NCBI GenBank assembly: GCA_947442625.1
Contig: CANEWJ010000014.1
Location: forward strand, 1-32,341
DNA from: Chitinophagaceae bacterium
Lineage (GTDB): Bacteria; Bacteroidota; Bacteroidia; Chitinophagales; Chitinophagaceae
Length of the DNA stretch: 32,341 bases
Direction: 5' to 3'
Part shown: positions 16,728 through 25,550 of the stretch, one piece after another
Numbering within the stretch: position 1 is the stretch's first letter
How the letters are laid out: the number at the start of each line of letters is the position of its first letter
Position numbers and translations under genes: made by a program
Notes under the pieces: model-generated
What the model saw: the letters and a program-made list of their open reading frames with translations, nothing else
Databases searched by the model: none
What the model was told of the DNA's origin: nothing

Positions 16728-18641
16728 ATGAGCTATCCATATCAGATTACGTCGTACGAGGGTTACCAGGAAGCGTGGAAGAAAAGTGTTGAAGACCCTG
16801 AAGGTTTTTGGGGCGAGGTAGCCAGCCACTTTCAATGGAAGAAGCCCTGGGACAGGGTCCTGGACTGGAACTTCAAGGAGCCTTCTGTTCAATGGTTCAA
16901 AGGCGCGCAACTCAACATTACAGAAAACTGCATCGACAGGCACCTTGCCGATAAGGCCAACCAACCTGCCATCATCTGGGAACCCAACGATCCGAATGAT
17001 CATCACCGCATGCTCACCTATGCACAGCTGCATACCAAGGTGAACCAGTTTGCCAACGTACTCAAGAACAATGGCGTCAAGAAAGGTGACCGCGTTTGTA
17101 TTTACATGGGGATGATCCCTGAGCTGGCCATCGCCGTTTTGGGCTGTGCAAGGATAGGTGCCATCCATTCTGTGATCTTCGGTGGTTTCAGTGCACAAAG
17201 CATTGCAGACCGCCTGCAGGATGCCAATGCCGAATTCATCATCACCTGCGATGGTGCCTTCCGTGGCGCCAAAGACATCCCATTGAAAAATGTGATTGAT
17301 GATGCGCTGATCAGCTGCAAATTCGTCAAACGTGTTATCGTCTATACCCATACCCGTTCTGCTGTCAGCATGATCAAGGGACGTGATGTGTGGTGGGAAG
17401 ATGAAGTGCGAAAAGTAGAAACGGCAGGCAATCCTGACTGCCCCGCAGAAACCATGGATGCAGAAGATCCGCTGTTCATTCTTTATACTTCCGGATCAAC
17501 CGGAAAACCCAAGGGTGTTGTGCATACCTGCGGCGGATACATGGTCTATACCAACTATACTTTTGTCAATGTGTTTCAATACAAGCCGCAGGAAATCCAT
17601 TTCTGCACGGCTGATATCGGCTGGATTACCGGCCATTCTTATATCGTCTACGGGCCGCTCAGTGCAGGGGCTACTTCTTTGATGTTTGAAGGGATTCCAA
17701 CCTTCCCTGATGCAGGCCGTTTCTGGGACATCATCGACAAGTTCAAGGTGAACATCCTCTACACAGCCCCTACTGCCATCAGAAGCCTGATGGCCTTCGG
17801 ACTGGGACCCTTGCAGAACAAGGACCTCAGCTCGCTTAGGGTCTTGGGTACAGTGGGTGAACCCATCAACGAAGAGGCATGGCTATGGTATGATGAACAT
17901 ATAGGAAAAAGAAAATGCCCGATTGTGGACACCTGGTGGCAGACCGAAACCGGCGGTGTACTGATCAGCAACCTGGCAGGCATCACCCCCTCCAAACCAA
18001 GCTATGCTACCCTGCCCATGCCGGGTGTGCAGCCTTTGCTGGTGGATGAGAAGGGCGTGGAAATAACAGACAATAACGTAACCGGCAACCTCTGCATCAA
18101 ATCACCCTGGCCTGCAACCCTCAGGACCACTTATGGCGACCATGAACGCTGCCGCACCAATTATTTTGCCACCTATGAGAACCTCTATTTCACGGGTGAT
18201 GGAGCCTACAGGGATGAAAATGGTTTCTACCGGATAACGGGCCGCGTTGATGACGTACTCAATGTCAGCGGACACCGTATCGGTACCGCCGAGGTGGAGA
18301 ATGCCATCAACATGCACGCAGGTGTTGTGGAAAGTGCTGTGGTAGGGTATCCGCATGACGTGAAAGGACAGGGCATCTATGCTTTTGTCATTTACAGCGG
18401 CACACATGGCGATGAGGATATGACCCGCCGCGACATCACTGCAACCGTCAGCCGCATCATCGGGCCGATTGCCAAACCGGATAAAATACAACTGGTCTCA
18501 GGATTGCCCAAGACCAGGAGTGGAAAGATCATGCGCCGCATCCTCCGCAAAATTGCTGAGAACGAGCTTGACAATATTGGCGATACATCAACACTGCTTG
18601 ATCCAGCGGTGGTGGAAGAGATTAAGCGGGGGAAGGTTTAG
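16728..18641 (+). CDS. acs: acetyl-CoA synthetase
   Basis: AMP-forming acetyl-CoA synthetase activates acetate to acetyl-CoA through acetyl-AMP in the cytoplasm. It has 637 residues and full domain structure. Seen are the AMP-binding loop YTSGSTGKPKG (253-263), WWQTETGG (403-410, with the Trp that restricts the pocket to acetate), FTGDGAYRD, the hinge region ITGRVDDVLNVSGHRIGTAEVE, and PKTRSGKIMRR with K600, the lysine acetylated for control in this family. The 93-bp spacer to the divergent transporter holds a near match (TAAATTTT, 16711-16718) to the phylum -7 element. The stop codon TAG lies inside a GGTTTAGG octamer. Confidence 0.97.
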   Translation: MSYPYQITSYEGYQEAWKKSVEDPEGFWGEVASHFQWKKPWDRVLDWNFKEPSVQWFKGAQLNITENCIDRHLADKANQPAIIWEPNDPNDHHRMLTYAQLHTKVNQFANVLKNNGVKKGDRVCIYMGMIPELAIAVLGCARIGAIHSVIFGGFSAQSIADRLQDANAEFIITCDGAFRGAKDIPLKNVIDDALISCKFVKRVIVYTHTRSAVSMIKGRDVWWEDEVRKVETAGNPDCPAETMDAEDPLFILYTSGSTGKPKGVVHTCGGYMVYTNYTFVNVFQYKPQEIHFCTADIGWITGHSYIVYGPLSAGATSLMFEGIPTFPDAGRFWDIIDKFKVNILYTAPTAIRSLMAFGLGPLQNKDLSSLRVLGTVGEPINEEAWLWYDEHIGKRKCPIVDTWWQTETGGVLISNLAGITPSKPSYATLPMPGVQPLLVDEKGVEITDNNVTGNLCIKSPWPATLRTTYGDHERCRTNYFATYENLYFTGDGAYRDENGFYRITGRVDDVLNVSGHRIGTAEVENAINMHAGVVESAVVGYPHDVKGQGIYAFVIYSGTHGDEDMTRRDITATVSRIIGPIAKPDKIQLVSGLPKTRSGKIMRRILRKIAENELDNIGDTSTLLDPAVVEEIKRGKV

Positions 18642-18650
18642 GGAGGTTGA
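18635..18650 (+). repeat. short octamer remnant overlapping the acs stop
   Basis: GGTTTAGG followed by GAGGTTGA matches the octamer family seen near eno and kbl. The TAG within the first unit is the acs stop codon. Only about two units are present, so alone it would be unremarkable; it gains weight from the two long arrays at other gene ends. The spacer after it (18651-18759) is AT-rich with no gene. Confidence 0.5.
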
Positions 18651-18759
18651 TTACCGCATATTCCAAAGAAAATGCATTAATACTATTTATACATGAGCAG
18701 TTAAACAAAATTCAATGATGCCAAAAATTTAAATAACTTGCGTTTAAATATTTATTTTT

Positions 18760-19680
18760 TTGAAAAAAGTTTCCCTGATACTGCCGGCCCACAACGAGGA
18801 GGGAAACATCAGGCCGATATATGAGGAGATCTCGAAGTGCATGGGTCCAACCAACTATGATTTTTCCATCATCTTTATTGATGATGGCAGCACAGACCAG
18901 ACGCTTTCCTCGATTCAATCACTTGCAGAAATTGACAACAGGGTAAAATACATCGAACTCTCAAGAAACTTCGGTCACCAATATGCGATCAAGGCAGGGC
19001 TTGACCATACAGATGCTGAAATGGTGATCATGATGGATTGCGACCTACAACATCCTCCGGAATTGATCCCTATGATGTTGAAGGAATATGAGCGTGGATA
19101 TGAAATCGTAAGAACCCACCGCAAGGAGACTAACCATGAAGGCTATCTCAAAAAAAAGACTTCTTCCCTTTTTTACACCTTCATTACCACATTCTCTGAA
19201 GTCCGTTTGGAAAAAGGATCAGCAGATTTTCGACTGGTCAGCGGGAAAGCACTGGAACAGCTGCGTAATTTCAATGAGATGGATCTTTTTTTCAGGGGCC
19301 TGATCAAATGGATGGGATTCAAGCAAGTTAGTATTGAGTTTGAGCCTAATGAAAGACAGCGCGGGGAAACCAAATATACCTTTGCAAAGATGTTCCACCT
19401 TGGAGTAAAGGGATTCACTTCCTTCAGCACCAAACCGCTGTACTTTTCCGCCTATTTAGGAATATTTGTTTCAATTATATCTTTGTTATTCCTGCCCTAT
19501 GTGCTCTCTGCATTGCTCACTGGGCATACCGTTGCTGGATGGGCTTCTATCATGCTCACCATTTCCTTCTTCGGGGGATTGAACTTATTGGTATTGGGCA
19601 TCATAGGTGTTTACCTGGCCAAACTTTTCATGCAAAATAAATCGAGACCCCATTATATCATAAGAAATGCCAACTTATGA
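18760..19680 (+). CDS. glycosyltransferase family 2, DPM1/GtrB-like, with two C-terminal helices
   Basis: This 306-residue enzyme resembles polyprenyl-phosphate sugar transferases (DPM1, GtrB, ArnC). These attach a sugar to a lipid carrier on the cytoplasmic face of the membrane. Seen are the GT-A start VSLILPAHNEEGNIRPIYEEI, IIFIDDGSTDQT, the DXD-type MMDCDLQHPPEL, a DFRLVSGKAL segment, and two membrane helices at about 226-252 and 261-290. The start is a TTG (18760): a stop codon lies 15 bp upstream in frame, and the next ATG would remove the nucleotide-binding strand. Its stop overlaps the deacetylase start as ATGA. Confidence 0.9.
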   Translation: MKKVSLILPAHNEEGNIRPIYEEISKCMGPTNYDFSIIFIDDGSTDQTLSSIQSLAEIDNRVKYIELSRNFGHQYAIKAGLDHTDAEMVIMMDCDLQHPPELIPMMLKEYERGYEIVRTHRKETNHEGYLKKKTSSLFYTFITTFSEVRLEKGSADFRLVSGKALEQLRNFNEMDLFFRGLIKWMGFKQVSIEFEPNERQRGETKYTFAKMFHLGVKGFTSFSTKPLYFSAYLGIFVSIISLLFLPYVLSALLTGHTVAGWASIMLTISFFGGLNLLVLGIIGVYLAKLFMQNKSRPHYIIRNANL

Positions 19681-20501
19681 AAAATACCATCCTGTTGAGC
19701 TTTGATGTGGAAGAGTTTGATATGCCGATGGAATATGGAAAACACTTGAGCATCACTGAGCAAATGGCGGTAGGGATGTCTGGCCTTCATGCAATCTCTC
19801 CGATCTTGTCGGATAAAGACATTAGAGCAACCTTGTTTACCACGGCTCATTTCGCAACATATTTTCCAGAGCAGATTAGGGAACTGAGTGAAAAACATGA
19901 GATCGCTTCGCATACATATTACCATAGCAGGTTTGAAGTCAAAGACCTGAAGGATTCCAGGTCCAAACTGGAGGAACTGACAGGTAAATCAATCACAGGA
20001 TTGAGAATGCCAAGAATGATGCCTGTTTCAGTTGATGCAGTCAACAATGCTGGTTATTTATATGACGCCTCAATCCATCCCACCTGGCTGCCCGGTCGAT
20101 ACAACAACCTGCATCTACCCAAGACCTCCTATTTCGACAATGAACTGCTGCGGATTCCTGCATCAGTGAGTCCCACGTTGCGGATTCCCCTGTTCTGGCT
20201 GAGCTTTAAAAATTTTCCGTTCGAATACTATAAAAAACTGGCGATCAAAACACTCAGGAATGATGGTGTACTGAGCCTTTATTTCCATCCTTGGGAGTTT
20301 ACAGACATCAGTGGATACGGACTCCCCCGTTACACCAGAAGCATCTGTGGAAATGATTTGGTTGAACGATTGCAAAAACTATTAAACAGTCTTAAAAAAG
20401 AAGGTGAATTCCTCACCATGAATGAATATGCATCATCAATAGTAGAGAAATCAGCTGGTCGTTTGCAAAGCTTCAACATTCCCTCTCCTGTAGAACAATA
20501 A
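19677..20501 (+). CDS. polysaccharide deacetylase (NodB domain) family protein
   Basis: This 274-residue carbohydrate esterase 4-type protein should remove N-acetyl or similar acyl groups from a glycan or glycolipid. NodB motifs are visible: SFDVEEFD (8-15) with D10, the metal-binding HTYYH (H79, H83), LRMPRMMP, and LSLYFHPWEF. No signal peptide is present, so it probably acts in the cytoplasm on a lipid-linked sugar made by the preceding transferase, with which it shares an ATGA overlap. The last 51 bp also lie within the C-terminal coding region of the opposite-strand gene. Confidence 0.9.
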   Translation: MKNTILLSFDVEEFDMPMEYGKHLSITEQMAVGMSGLHAISPILSDKDIRATLFTTAHFATYFPEQIRELSEKHEIASHTYYHSRFEVKDLKDSRSKLEELTGKSITGLRMPRMMPVSVDAVNNAGYLYDASIHPTWLPGRYNNLHLPKTSYFDNELLRIPASVSPTLRIPLFWLSFKNFPFEYYKKLAIKTLRNDGVLSLYFHPWEFTDISGYGLPRYTRSICGNDLVERLQKLLNSLKKEGEFLTMNEYASSIVEKSAGRLQSFNIPSPVEQ

Positions 20502-21650
20502 CTGAACAGTAATTACTCCCCATGCCAATACGCAGGGCAGCGCCTTCAGTGCATAAGGCTTGATCAATGTATTCCTGATATACGAAGGAAATAAATCCGT
20601 TGAGGATAAGATGGTCAGCAGAAACAGGAGTACCAACATCCACTTCATCCATTGTGGACGATCCTCACCAAATGCAGCATACCAGATCGCAAATCCTGTA
20701 ACGGCGATCACATAGGTTGGGGATTCAGCGGAAGTACTGAAGATGACAAGCCCGATCAAGACCTGTGCCAGATAAAATAACCTGAAACGATTGTCATTAA
20801 AATAATTTCTCTTCAACAACGGAAGCAGGGTCAGTATTCCTGCAGGAAAAAGAAATAACATATTCGACAAACTGCTGATGCCGATAATTCTTCTGACCAT
20901 CCCCATTGCAGAAATATCCTGCATGCCATCCGTGAAATTGGTCATGATGTTTTCCTGGTTCTTTCCCAGCAATCGATGGTACCAGTCAACATAAGCATGC
21001 AGCACAAAAGATGCATCACCATACAACATCGGAATACAGGCCAGTATCACCATTGCGGTGACCATCCATACCATCATCGAACGATACTTTCCGGTGAAAG
21101 GCGCAAAGAGCAGTGCCACTATTCCGTACAACTTTACCAGAAATCCTCCCGAGATGAAAAAAGCAGCCATGCCTGTTCGCCCTTTCATCACATGAACAAA
21201 TGCCAGAATGATCCAGGAACAGAGCATGGGATTGAACTGCTGACTCTGTATCGAACCACACATTTCCAATAAGGAGATGGACATGACCATGTGGATGGCT
21301 TTGGGCTCAAGCGGTAATTTCTTTATCGCATAAAATAAAAACAATGCATTCGCCAAACACCAAAGCAAAATGCCAATAGAATCAGGCAACAAGGCAAAGG
21401 GAGCGATGAAGATGCTGAAGCTTGGGCCATAATGGTTCTGGTATAGATATCTGTCCGGATAAAAATCATAGAGATTGGCCTGCCGGATGATGTTCAAAAA
21501 AACATGCTTATAAATGAGATAGTTGTTATACGCTTTGGTGCCCAAACTGTATTTGACCATGGCAAAGACAGCCGGAAGAAGGAACCATAAGATCGTTAAT
21601 ACCTTAGGCCAGGCAATCTTCATCTTTTGTATTAAGTTATTGAATCCCAT
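20451..21650 (-). CDS. GT87-like (DUF2029) integral membrane glycosyltransferase
   Basis: This 399-residue protein has about nine or ten hydrophobic segments, with few charged residues outside the loops. The layout and an early periplasmic-type loop with NLYDFYPDRYLYQNHYGPSF suggest the DUF2029/GT87 family, GT-C enzymes that take sugars from polyprenyl-phosphate donors on the outer face of the inner membrane. The neighbouring DPM1-like gene could make such a donor. The family call rests on topology and a general resemblance. The gene faces the deacetylase tail to tail and overlaps it by 51 bp. Confidence 0.7.
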   Translation of the reverse strand: MGFNNLIQKMKIAWPKVLTILWFLLPAVFAMVKYSLGTKAYNNYLIYKHVFLNIIRQANLYDFYPDRYLYQNHYGPSFSIFIAPFALLPDSIGILLWCLANALFLFYAIKKLPLEPKAIHMVMSISLLEMCGSIQSQQFNPMLCSWIILAFVHVMKGRTGMAAFFISGGFLVKLYGIVALLFAPFTGKYRSMMVWMVTAMVILACIPMLYGDASFVLHAYVDWYHRLLGKNQENIMTNFTDGMQDISAMGMVRRIIGISSLSNMLFLFPAGILTLLPLLKRNYFNDNRFRLFYLAQVLIGLVIFSTSAESPTYVIAVTGFAIWYAAFGEDRPQWMKWMLVLLFLLTILSSTDLFPSYIRNTLIKPYALKALPCVLAWGVITVQLLFYRRGNVEALQTTS

Positions 21651-21683
21651 TTATATTATATAGTAAAACAAATTTCATTAAAT

Positions 21684-21710
21684 ATGATTGTATTTTAAGA
21701 CGACAATCAT
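21684..21710. promoter_or_regulatory. inverted repeat in a divergent promoter region
   Basis: An 8-bp perfect inverted repeat (ATGATTGT at 21684-21691, ACAATCAT at 21703-21710) with an 11-nt spacer lies in the 106-bp region between the divergently read GT87-like and methyltransferase genes. It could be a regulator site serving both. No clear TAnnTTTG element accompanies it, so the role is unproven. Confidence 0.35.
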
Positions 21711-21756
21711 TTTATTTTCTGATATTGCCAATGACTAAAAGGAATAAAGGTCTGAT

Positions 21757-22563
21757 ATGGACAGAAACTTTCTGGATGATTACTTTAAAATGGAGCGTGA
21801 ACACTGGTGGTTCCGTGTCAGGGAAGGTATCATCCTTGACCAATTCAAAACATCAGTGTACAAAGGTGTACCACTGCAAGTACTGAATGTGGGTGCTGCA
21901 ACCGGCAGGTCTTCTGAAATGCTGGAACCCTTTGGCTTTGTCCAATCCTTAGAATATGATGAGCCCTCCTATCGCTTTTGCCATGATGTACTGAAAATGA
22001 AGATTGATCAGGGCTCGATCACGGAGCTTCCCTATCCCGATAACGCTTTTGATTGTGTCTGCGCTTTTGATGTGGTGGAACATGTGGAAGATCATCAAAA
22101 AGCGATCAGCGAACTCTTCCGGGTTTGTAAACCGGGAGGAAATATATTCATCACTGTTCCTGCTTTCATGTCGCTCTGGAGCAACCACGATGTGGTCAAC
22201 CACCATTTTCGCCGCTACCGGAAGAACCAATTGCTGAAACTTTTTTTTCCTCATAGGGGCAGGCTGATCAGGACAACCTATTTCAATTTCTTTTTGTTCA
22301 TGCCCATTTTTCTAGTGCGGTCGCTCCAAAAAATATTTACCCGAACAAAACAAGAAGAGCTGAAACCGGATAATGACATGATCGAATCAGGCTTCATCAA
22401 AGCTGTTTTTCAGTCGATATTTTCATTTGAAAGATCATTGCTGAGAAAAATCAATTTCCCTTTTGGCGTATCGCTGTTGTTGCTGTGGGAAAAAAACAGA
22501 TCAATTGATTCTGCTGCAATGAATTCTTGTTGTCAGAATGAAATTGTGTTATTTTGCTTTTAA
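21757..22563 (+). CDS. SAM-dependent methyltransferase (type 11 domain)
   Basis: This 268-residue class I methyltransferase has the SAM-binding loop LNVGAATGRSSEML (43-56), the acidic strand LEYDEPS, and the post-motif segment FDCVCAFDVVEHVEDHQKAISELFRVCKPGG. A hydrophobic stretch (about 178-196, FNFFLFMPIFLVRSL) suggests membrane contact, which fits a lipid-linked or glycan substrate. The last 20 residues (SIDSAAMNSCCQNEIVLFCF) look unlike the rest and may be read-through into formerly non-coding DNA. It starts a plus-strand run with the FkbM methyltransferase and a GT4 enzyme. Confidence 0.88.
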   Translation: MDRNFLDDYFKMEREHWWFRVREGIILDQFKTSVYKGVPLQVLNVGAATGRSSEMLEPFGFVQSLEYDEPSYRFCHDVLKMKIDQGSITELPYPDNAFDCVCAFDVVEHVEDHQKAISELFRVCKPGGNIFITVPAFMSLWSNHDVVNHHFRRYRKNQLLKLFFPHRGRLIRTTYFNFFLFMPIFLVRSLQKIFTRTKQEELKPDNDMIESGFIKAVFQSIFSFERSLLRKINFPFGVSLLLLWEKNRSIDSAAMNSCCQNEIVLFCF

Positions 22564-22578
22564 ATATTGGCCTATACC

Positions 22579-23415
22579 ATGAATGAATCACCAATCACGC
22601 AACTGCATGGAGAACACTCTGAAATCATGAAGGCAGGAAAATTAGGTTATAAACTCCAGCGTTACGGTGCCATATTCAAAGAATTGAAAAACTGGCCGGA
22701 ATATTTGGCATTCAAGATGGGCATTCATCCTGGAAAAGATTTTGTTTTCAGATTCAAAGACGGACATGTCTATCGGGTTCCCAAAAAAATGATAGGCCCT
22801 TTCAGGGAATGTTTTTTTGATGACCAGTATATGCTCCACTTTGATGTACAGGGCTTCCCAAAAGATCCCGTTATTTTTGATGTGGGAGCCAATGTGGGAT
22901 ATGCAGCACTCTATTTCTTTCGCTGCTTCCCCCATGCAACCGTCCACTCCTTTGAACCCATGACCTTCCTGCAGCAGCTGATGAAAAAACACAAAGAACA
23001 ATATCCAGGCCACCACTGGAACCAGCATCCATTAGGGCTCTGGAAAGAGGATGGCCACATGGATATTTTTACTGATGCTCCTGATGATTTCACTTCCATT
23101 TCAGGCATAGCTCATTTTGAAAATGCGGTGCACAAGGTCTCCATTCAGGTGATGGCTTTGTCAACATTTATCAATGAAAATAAAATTGATACAATTGACC
23201 TGCTAAAAATGGATTGTGAAGGAGCGGAGTATGACATTCTTTTCAACCTCCCCGAAAACTATTTCAGCAGGATTAAAAGAATGGCCATGGAAACTCACGA
23301 GACACAGCAATACACAACAGTGGAAATGGCAACATTTTTGATGGAAAAAGGTTATCAGGTCAAATATGTAACAAGACCCGCCACGCGCACTGGCCATGTC
23401 TGGGCATGGAAGTAA
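22579..23415 (+). CDS. FkbM family methyltransferase
   Basis: This 278-residue methyltransferase of the FkbM type is usually an O-methyltransferase acting on sugars in glycan clusters. It has the SAM loop VIFDVGANVGYAALYFF (starting near residue 98), HSFEPMTFLQQLMKKH, and the FkbM-typical DTIDLLKMDCEGAEYDIL followed by a MAMETHE segment. The ATG at 22579 is preferred; an upstream TTG (22567) adds only four residues, and a later ATG at 22627 is also possible. It follows the previous methyltransferase after 15 bp and precedes the GT4 gene by 15 bp, so the three form one unit. Confidence 0.9.
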   Translation: MNESPITQLHGEHSEIMKAGKLGYKLQRYGAIFKELKNWPEYLAFKMGIHPGKDFVFRFKDGHVYRVPKKMIGPFRECFFDDQYMLHFDVQGFPKDPVIFDVGANVGYAALYFFRCFPHATVHSFEPMTFLQQLMKKHKEQYPGHHWNQHPLGLWKEDGHMDIFTDAPDDFTSISGIAHFENAVHKVSIQVMALSTFINENKIDTIDLLKMDCEGAEYDILFNLPENYFSRIKRMAMETHETQQYTTVEMATFLMEKGYQVKYVTRPATRTGHVWAWK

Positions 23416-23430
23416 ACAGATTATGCAATC

Positions 23431-24552
23431 ATGAAAATCGGATTTGACGCCAAAAGACTGTTCAACAATTTCACAGGACTGGGTAACTATTCCCGCTTCG
23501 TTGTGGATACCTTGCTGGAAGCAGGCACAACCCACAACTACTGTCTTTATACCCCAAAAAAAAAAAACCGGCCCGAAACAAAAAGATACCTGCAGGATCC
23601 ACACCTGAAGATCATTACTCCTCCATCCTGGATGAAGCCTTCCCCACTGGCAGCAATTTGGCGATCAACCTTGCCCATCAGTGCAAAAGAATTTTCTTCG
23701 CTCAACATCTACCATGGTTTGAGCCACGAACTGCCCTTGGGGATTCCTTCGCATGTCAAAACCATCGTCACCATCCATGACCTCATCTTCCTGCGTTATC
23801 CGCAATTCTATTCAAGGTTTGATGTGATGATGCACCACCAAAAAGTGAAACATGCCTGCAGGTCGGCCGACAGGATCATTGCGGTGAGTGAACAAACTGC
23901 GAAAGATATCATTCAATTTCTGAAAGCAGATCCTGCCAAGATTAAAGTGATCTATCAGGGATGCCACCGACAATTTCGCCATAAACATAGACCAGAAGAA
24001 ATAGCAGCTGTCAGAAAAAAATATGATCTGCCTGAACGATATATCCTGATGGTGGGAAGCATTGAATCAAGAAAGAATGCCATCACCTTGCTAAAGGCTT
24101 TTGCCATGCTGCCCAAGGATGGAAGACCCGGACTGGTACTGGTTGGAAAAGGAACAACATATCTTGACCAAGTAAAAAGCACCATCGCTGCATTGCATAT
24201 CGAAAAGGAAGTCGCCCTGATCCACCATGCGGCCTTCAGTGACCTGCCTGCCATCTATCAGGGAGCTACAGTATTTGCCTATCCATCACTGTTTGAAGGC
24301 TTTGGTATTCCCATCATTGAAGCCATCGAATCAGGAATCCCGGTGCTGACGTCCAAAGGATCCTGTTTCGCAGAAGCAGGCGGACCTCATGCATGGTATG
24401 CAGATCCGCAACTGCCGGAACAATGGGCATCAGGCCTGAAAGAAATATTGGGATCCAATAACCACCCACACATTGCATTGCAGCATGAACATGTGTTGAA
24501 ATTCAGGCCGGAACAGAACAGGGAAAATTTATTGAACAGCTACCTATTCTGA
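23431..24552 (+). CDS. glycosyltransferase family 4 (GT-B) enzyme
   Basis: This 373-residue GT-B fold transferase uses a nucleotide sugar in glycan assembly, probably in the cytoplasm. The N-terminal half has DAKRLFNNFTGLGNYSR and VTIHDLIFLRYPQFYS. The C-terminal half has RYILMVGSIESRKNAITLLKAF, then the nucleotide-binding PSLFEGFGIPIIEAIESGIPVL with the E-x7-E motif. The reading frame crosses an A12 run at codons 43-46 (Pro-Lys-Lys-Lys-Asn), a site prone to slippage. Its stop is 11 bp from the end of the convergent outer-membrane gene, and no terminator is visible between them. Confidence 0.92.
   Translation: MKIGFDAKRLFNNFTGLGNYSRFVVDTLLEAGTTHNYCLYTPKKKNRPETKRYLQDPHLKIITPPSWMKPSPLAAIWRSTLPISAKEFSSLNIYHGLSHELPLGIPSHVKTIVTIHDLIFLRYPQFYSRFDVMMHHQKVKHACRSADRIIAVSEQTAKDIIQFLKADPAKIKVIYQGCHRQFRHKHRPEEIAAVRKKYDLPERYILMVGSIESRKNAITLLKAFAMLPKDGRPGLVLVGKGTTYLDQVKSTIAALHIEKEVALIHHAAFSDLPAIYQGATVFAYPSLFEGFGIPIIEAIESGIPVLTSKGSCFAEAGGPHAWYADPQLPEQWASGLKEILGSNNHPHIALQHEHVLKFRPEQNRENLLNSYLF
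23556..23567 (+). repeat. A12 homopolymer inside the GT4 coding sequence
   Basis: Twelve consecutive A residues follow CCCC near codon 43 of the GT4 gene. It is the longest homopolymer noticed in the window, and a one-base change would shift the frame early in the protein. This makes it a candidate site for phase variation or transcriptional slippage. Confidence 0.85.
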
Positions 24553-24563
24553 TTGCGCATTCA

Positions 24564-25526
24564 TCAATTCGAGAACCTCAGGCCCAATGTATAAGGCACT
24601 TGGTCTACGCCGTATTGGTGCATGGGTTTTGATGCCAATGAGCCATAGAATTTCACAGGGCCAAGGCCGAGCTCCGCTACATAGGAAAGCTTGAATGGTT
24701 CGAGGTTAAAGTTGGACTTCGTCTTGTCTGTGCCACCTGGACCTTTCTGCTTCTGCCTTGCACTCGAAAGATATCCGCCACTGACCCCTGCAGAAAACTG
24801 AAATCCTCTTTTGCCCTTTGTCGGATTCGTGTTGATGTTCAGCATCACAGGAACTGTGAGGTAGTTGGCCACCAGCTTGTTCTTGCTCCTTTCATTCCAT
24901 CCGCCGCGCGTCGTATAAACATTGATGTCATCCACATAGGTTATACCCGTCTTGAAAAAATAGTTGTTGCTCTCTATTCCGAAACCGTATTTCAGGTTCA
25001 GTACACTTTGAATGATGCTCACCCGCTGCATGAAGAACCAAAGATTGAAATTGGAGACCCTAGAAGTTCTCAAGGCGAAATCTCCTTTTGAAGCAGGTGC
25101 GATTCCTGTTGGTCTTACAAATGACTGTGCTGCTGCAGTTGCGTAATTGGTATTGTCATTGTATCCGGCAAAACCAATGTCATACACAAACCAATTGGTG
25201 GATACTTTTTTAGGTTTCTTTTTCTTCAGTACATCACTGGCCGTTTCTGCAATTTTTTTGATATCAATGCCTTCAATGGCCTTCCCCAATTTATTTACCC
25301 CTTCCGAAATCCCCTTTCCCACGATGATCAGGTTGCCCATTTTTAGGGTGTCCTCTTTGACTTTCAATGAATCGGCTTTACTGGTTTCAGCCTCATTGGG
25401 CTTGACAATTGTCATGTTTCCAATCTTCATGATCGTCGTTCCTTTTTTTAACTTGGTTGTATCTGTTTGTGCCATCACTTGTGTTGACAAAACACCCAAT
25501 AACAATGCGACTGCTACATGCTTCAT
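24564..25526 (-). CDS. outer-membrane beta-barrel protein (PorT-like appearance)
   Basis: This 320-residue exported protein has a signal peptide (1-19, ending QVMA). A lysine-rich, repetitive N-terminal part follows (20-110), with two similar IMKIGNMTIV and LKMGNLIIV segments. From about residue 113 on it shows alternating strands (NWFVYDIGFAGY, LNLKYGFGIE, FFKTGITYVDD, YVAELGLGPVKFYG, YTLGLRFSN) typical of a small outer-membrane barrel ending on an aromatic-rich strand. It is the third gene behind the ECF sigma factor and anti-sigma-like genes, 24 bp after the latter, so it is probably in that regulatory unit. Its function is unknown. Confidence 0.75.
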   Translation of the reverse strand: MKHVAVALLLGVLSTQVMAQTDTTKLKKGTTIMKIGNMTIVKPNEAETSKADSLKVKEDTLKMGNLIIVGKGISEGVNKLGKAIEGIDIKKIAETASDVLKKKKPKKVSTNWFVYDIGFAGYNDNTNYATAAAQSFVRPTGIAPASKGDFALRTSRVSNFNLWFFMQRVSIIQSVLNLKYGFGIESNNYFFKTGITYVDDINVYTTRGGWNERSKNKLVANYLTVPVMLNINTNPTKGKRGFQFSAGVSGGYLSSARQKQKGPGGTDKTKSNFNLEPFKLSYVAELGLGPVKFYGSLASKPMHQYGVDQVPYTLGLRFSN

Positions 25527-25550
25527 ACCTTTGTTTTTATATTGATGATT

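Noticed and set aside
21684-21710. Invertible promoter (site-specific inversion)
   Set aside because: The repeats are only 8 bp and 11 nt apart, far too close for an invertible segment, and no recombinase gene is nearby.
18760-24552. Complete capsule or O-antigen export locus
   Set aside because: No flippase, polymerase, Wza/Wzc or ABC exporter genes are present; only sugar-transfer and modification enzymes can be supported.
24541-24575. Terminator between the convergent GT4 and outer-membrane genes
   Set aside because: The 11-bp gap and flanks show no stem followed by a T-tract on either strand.
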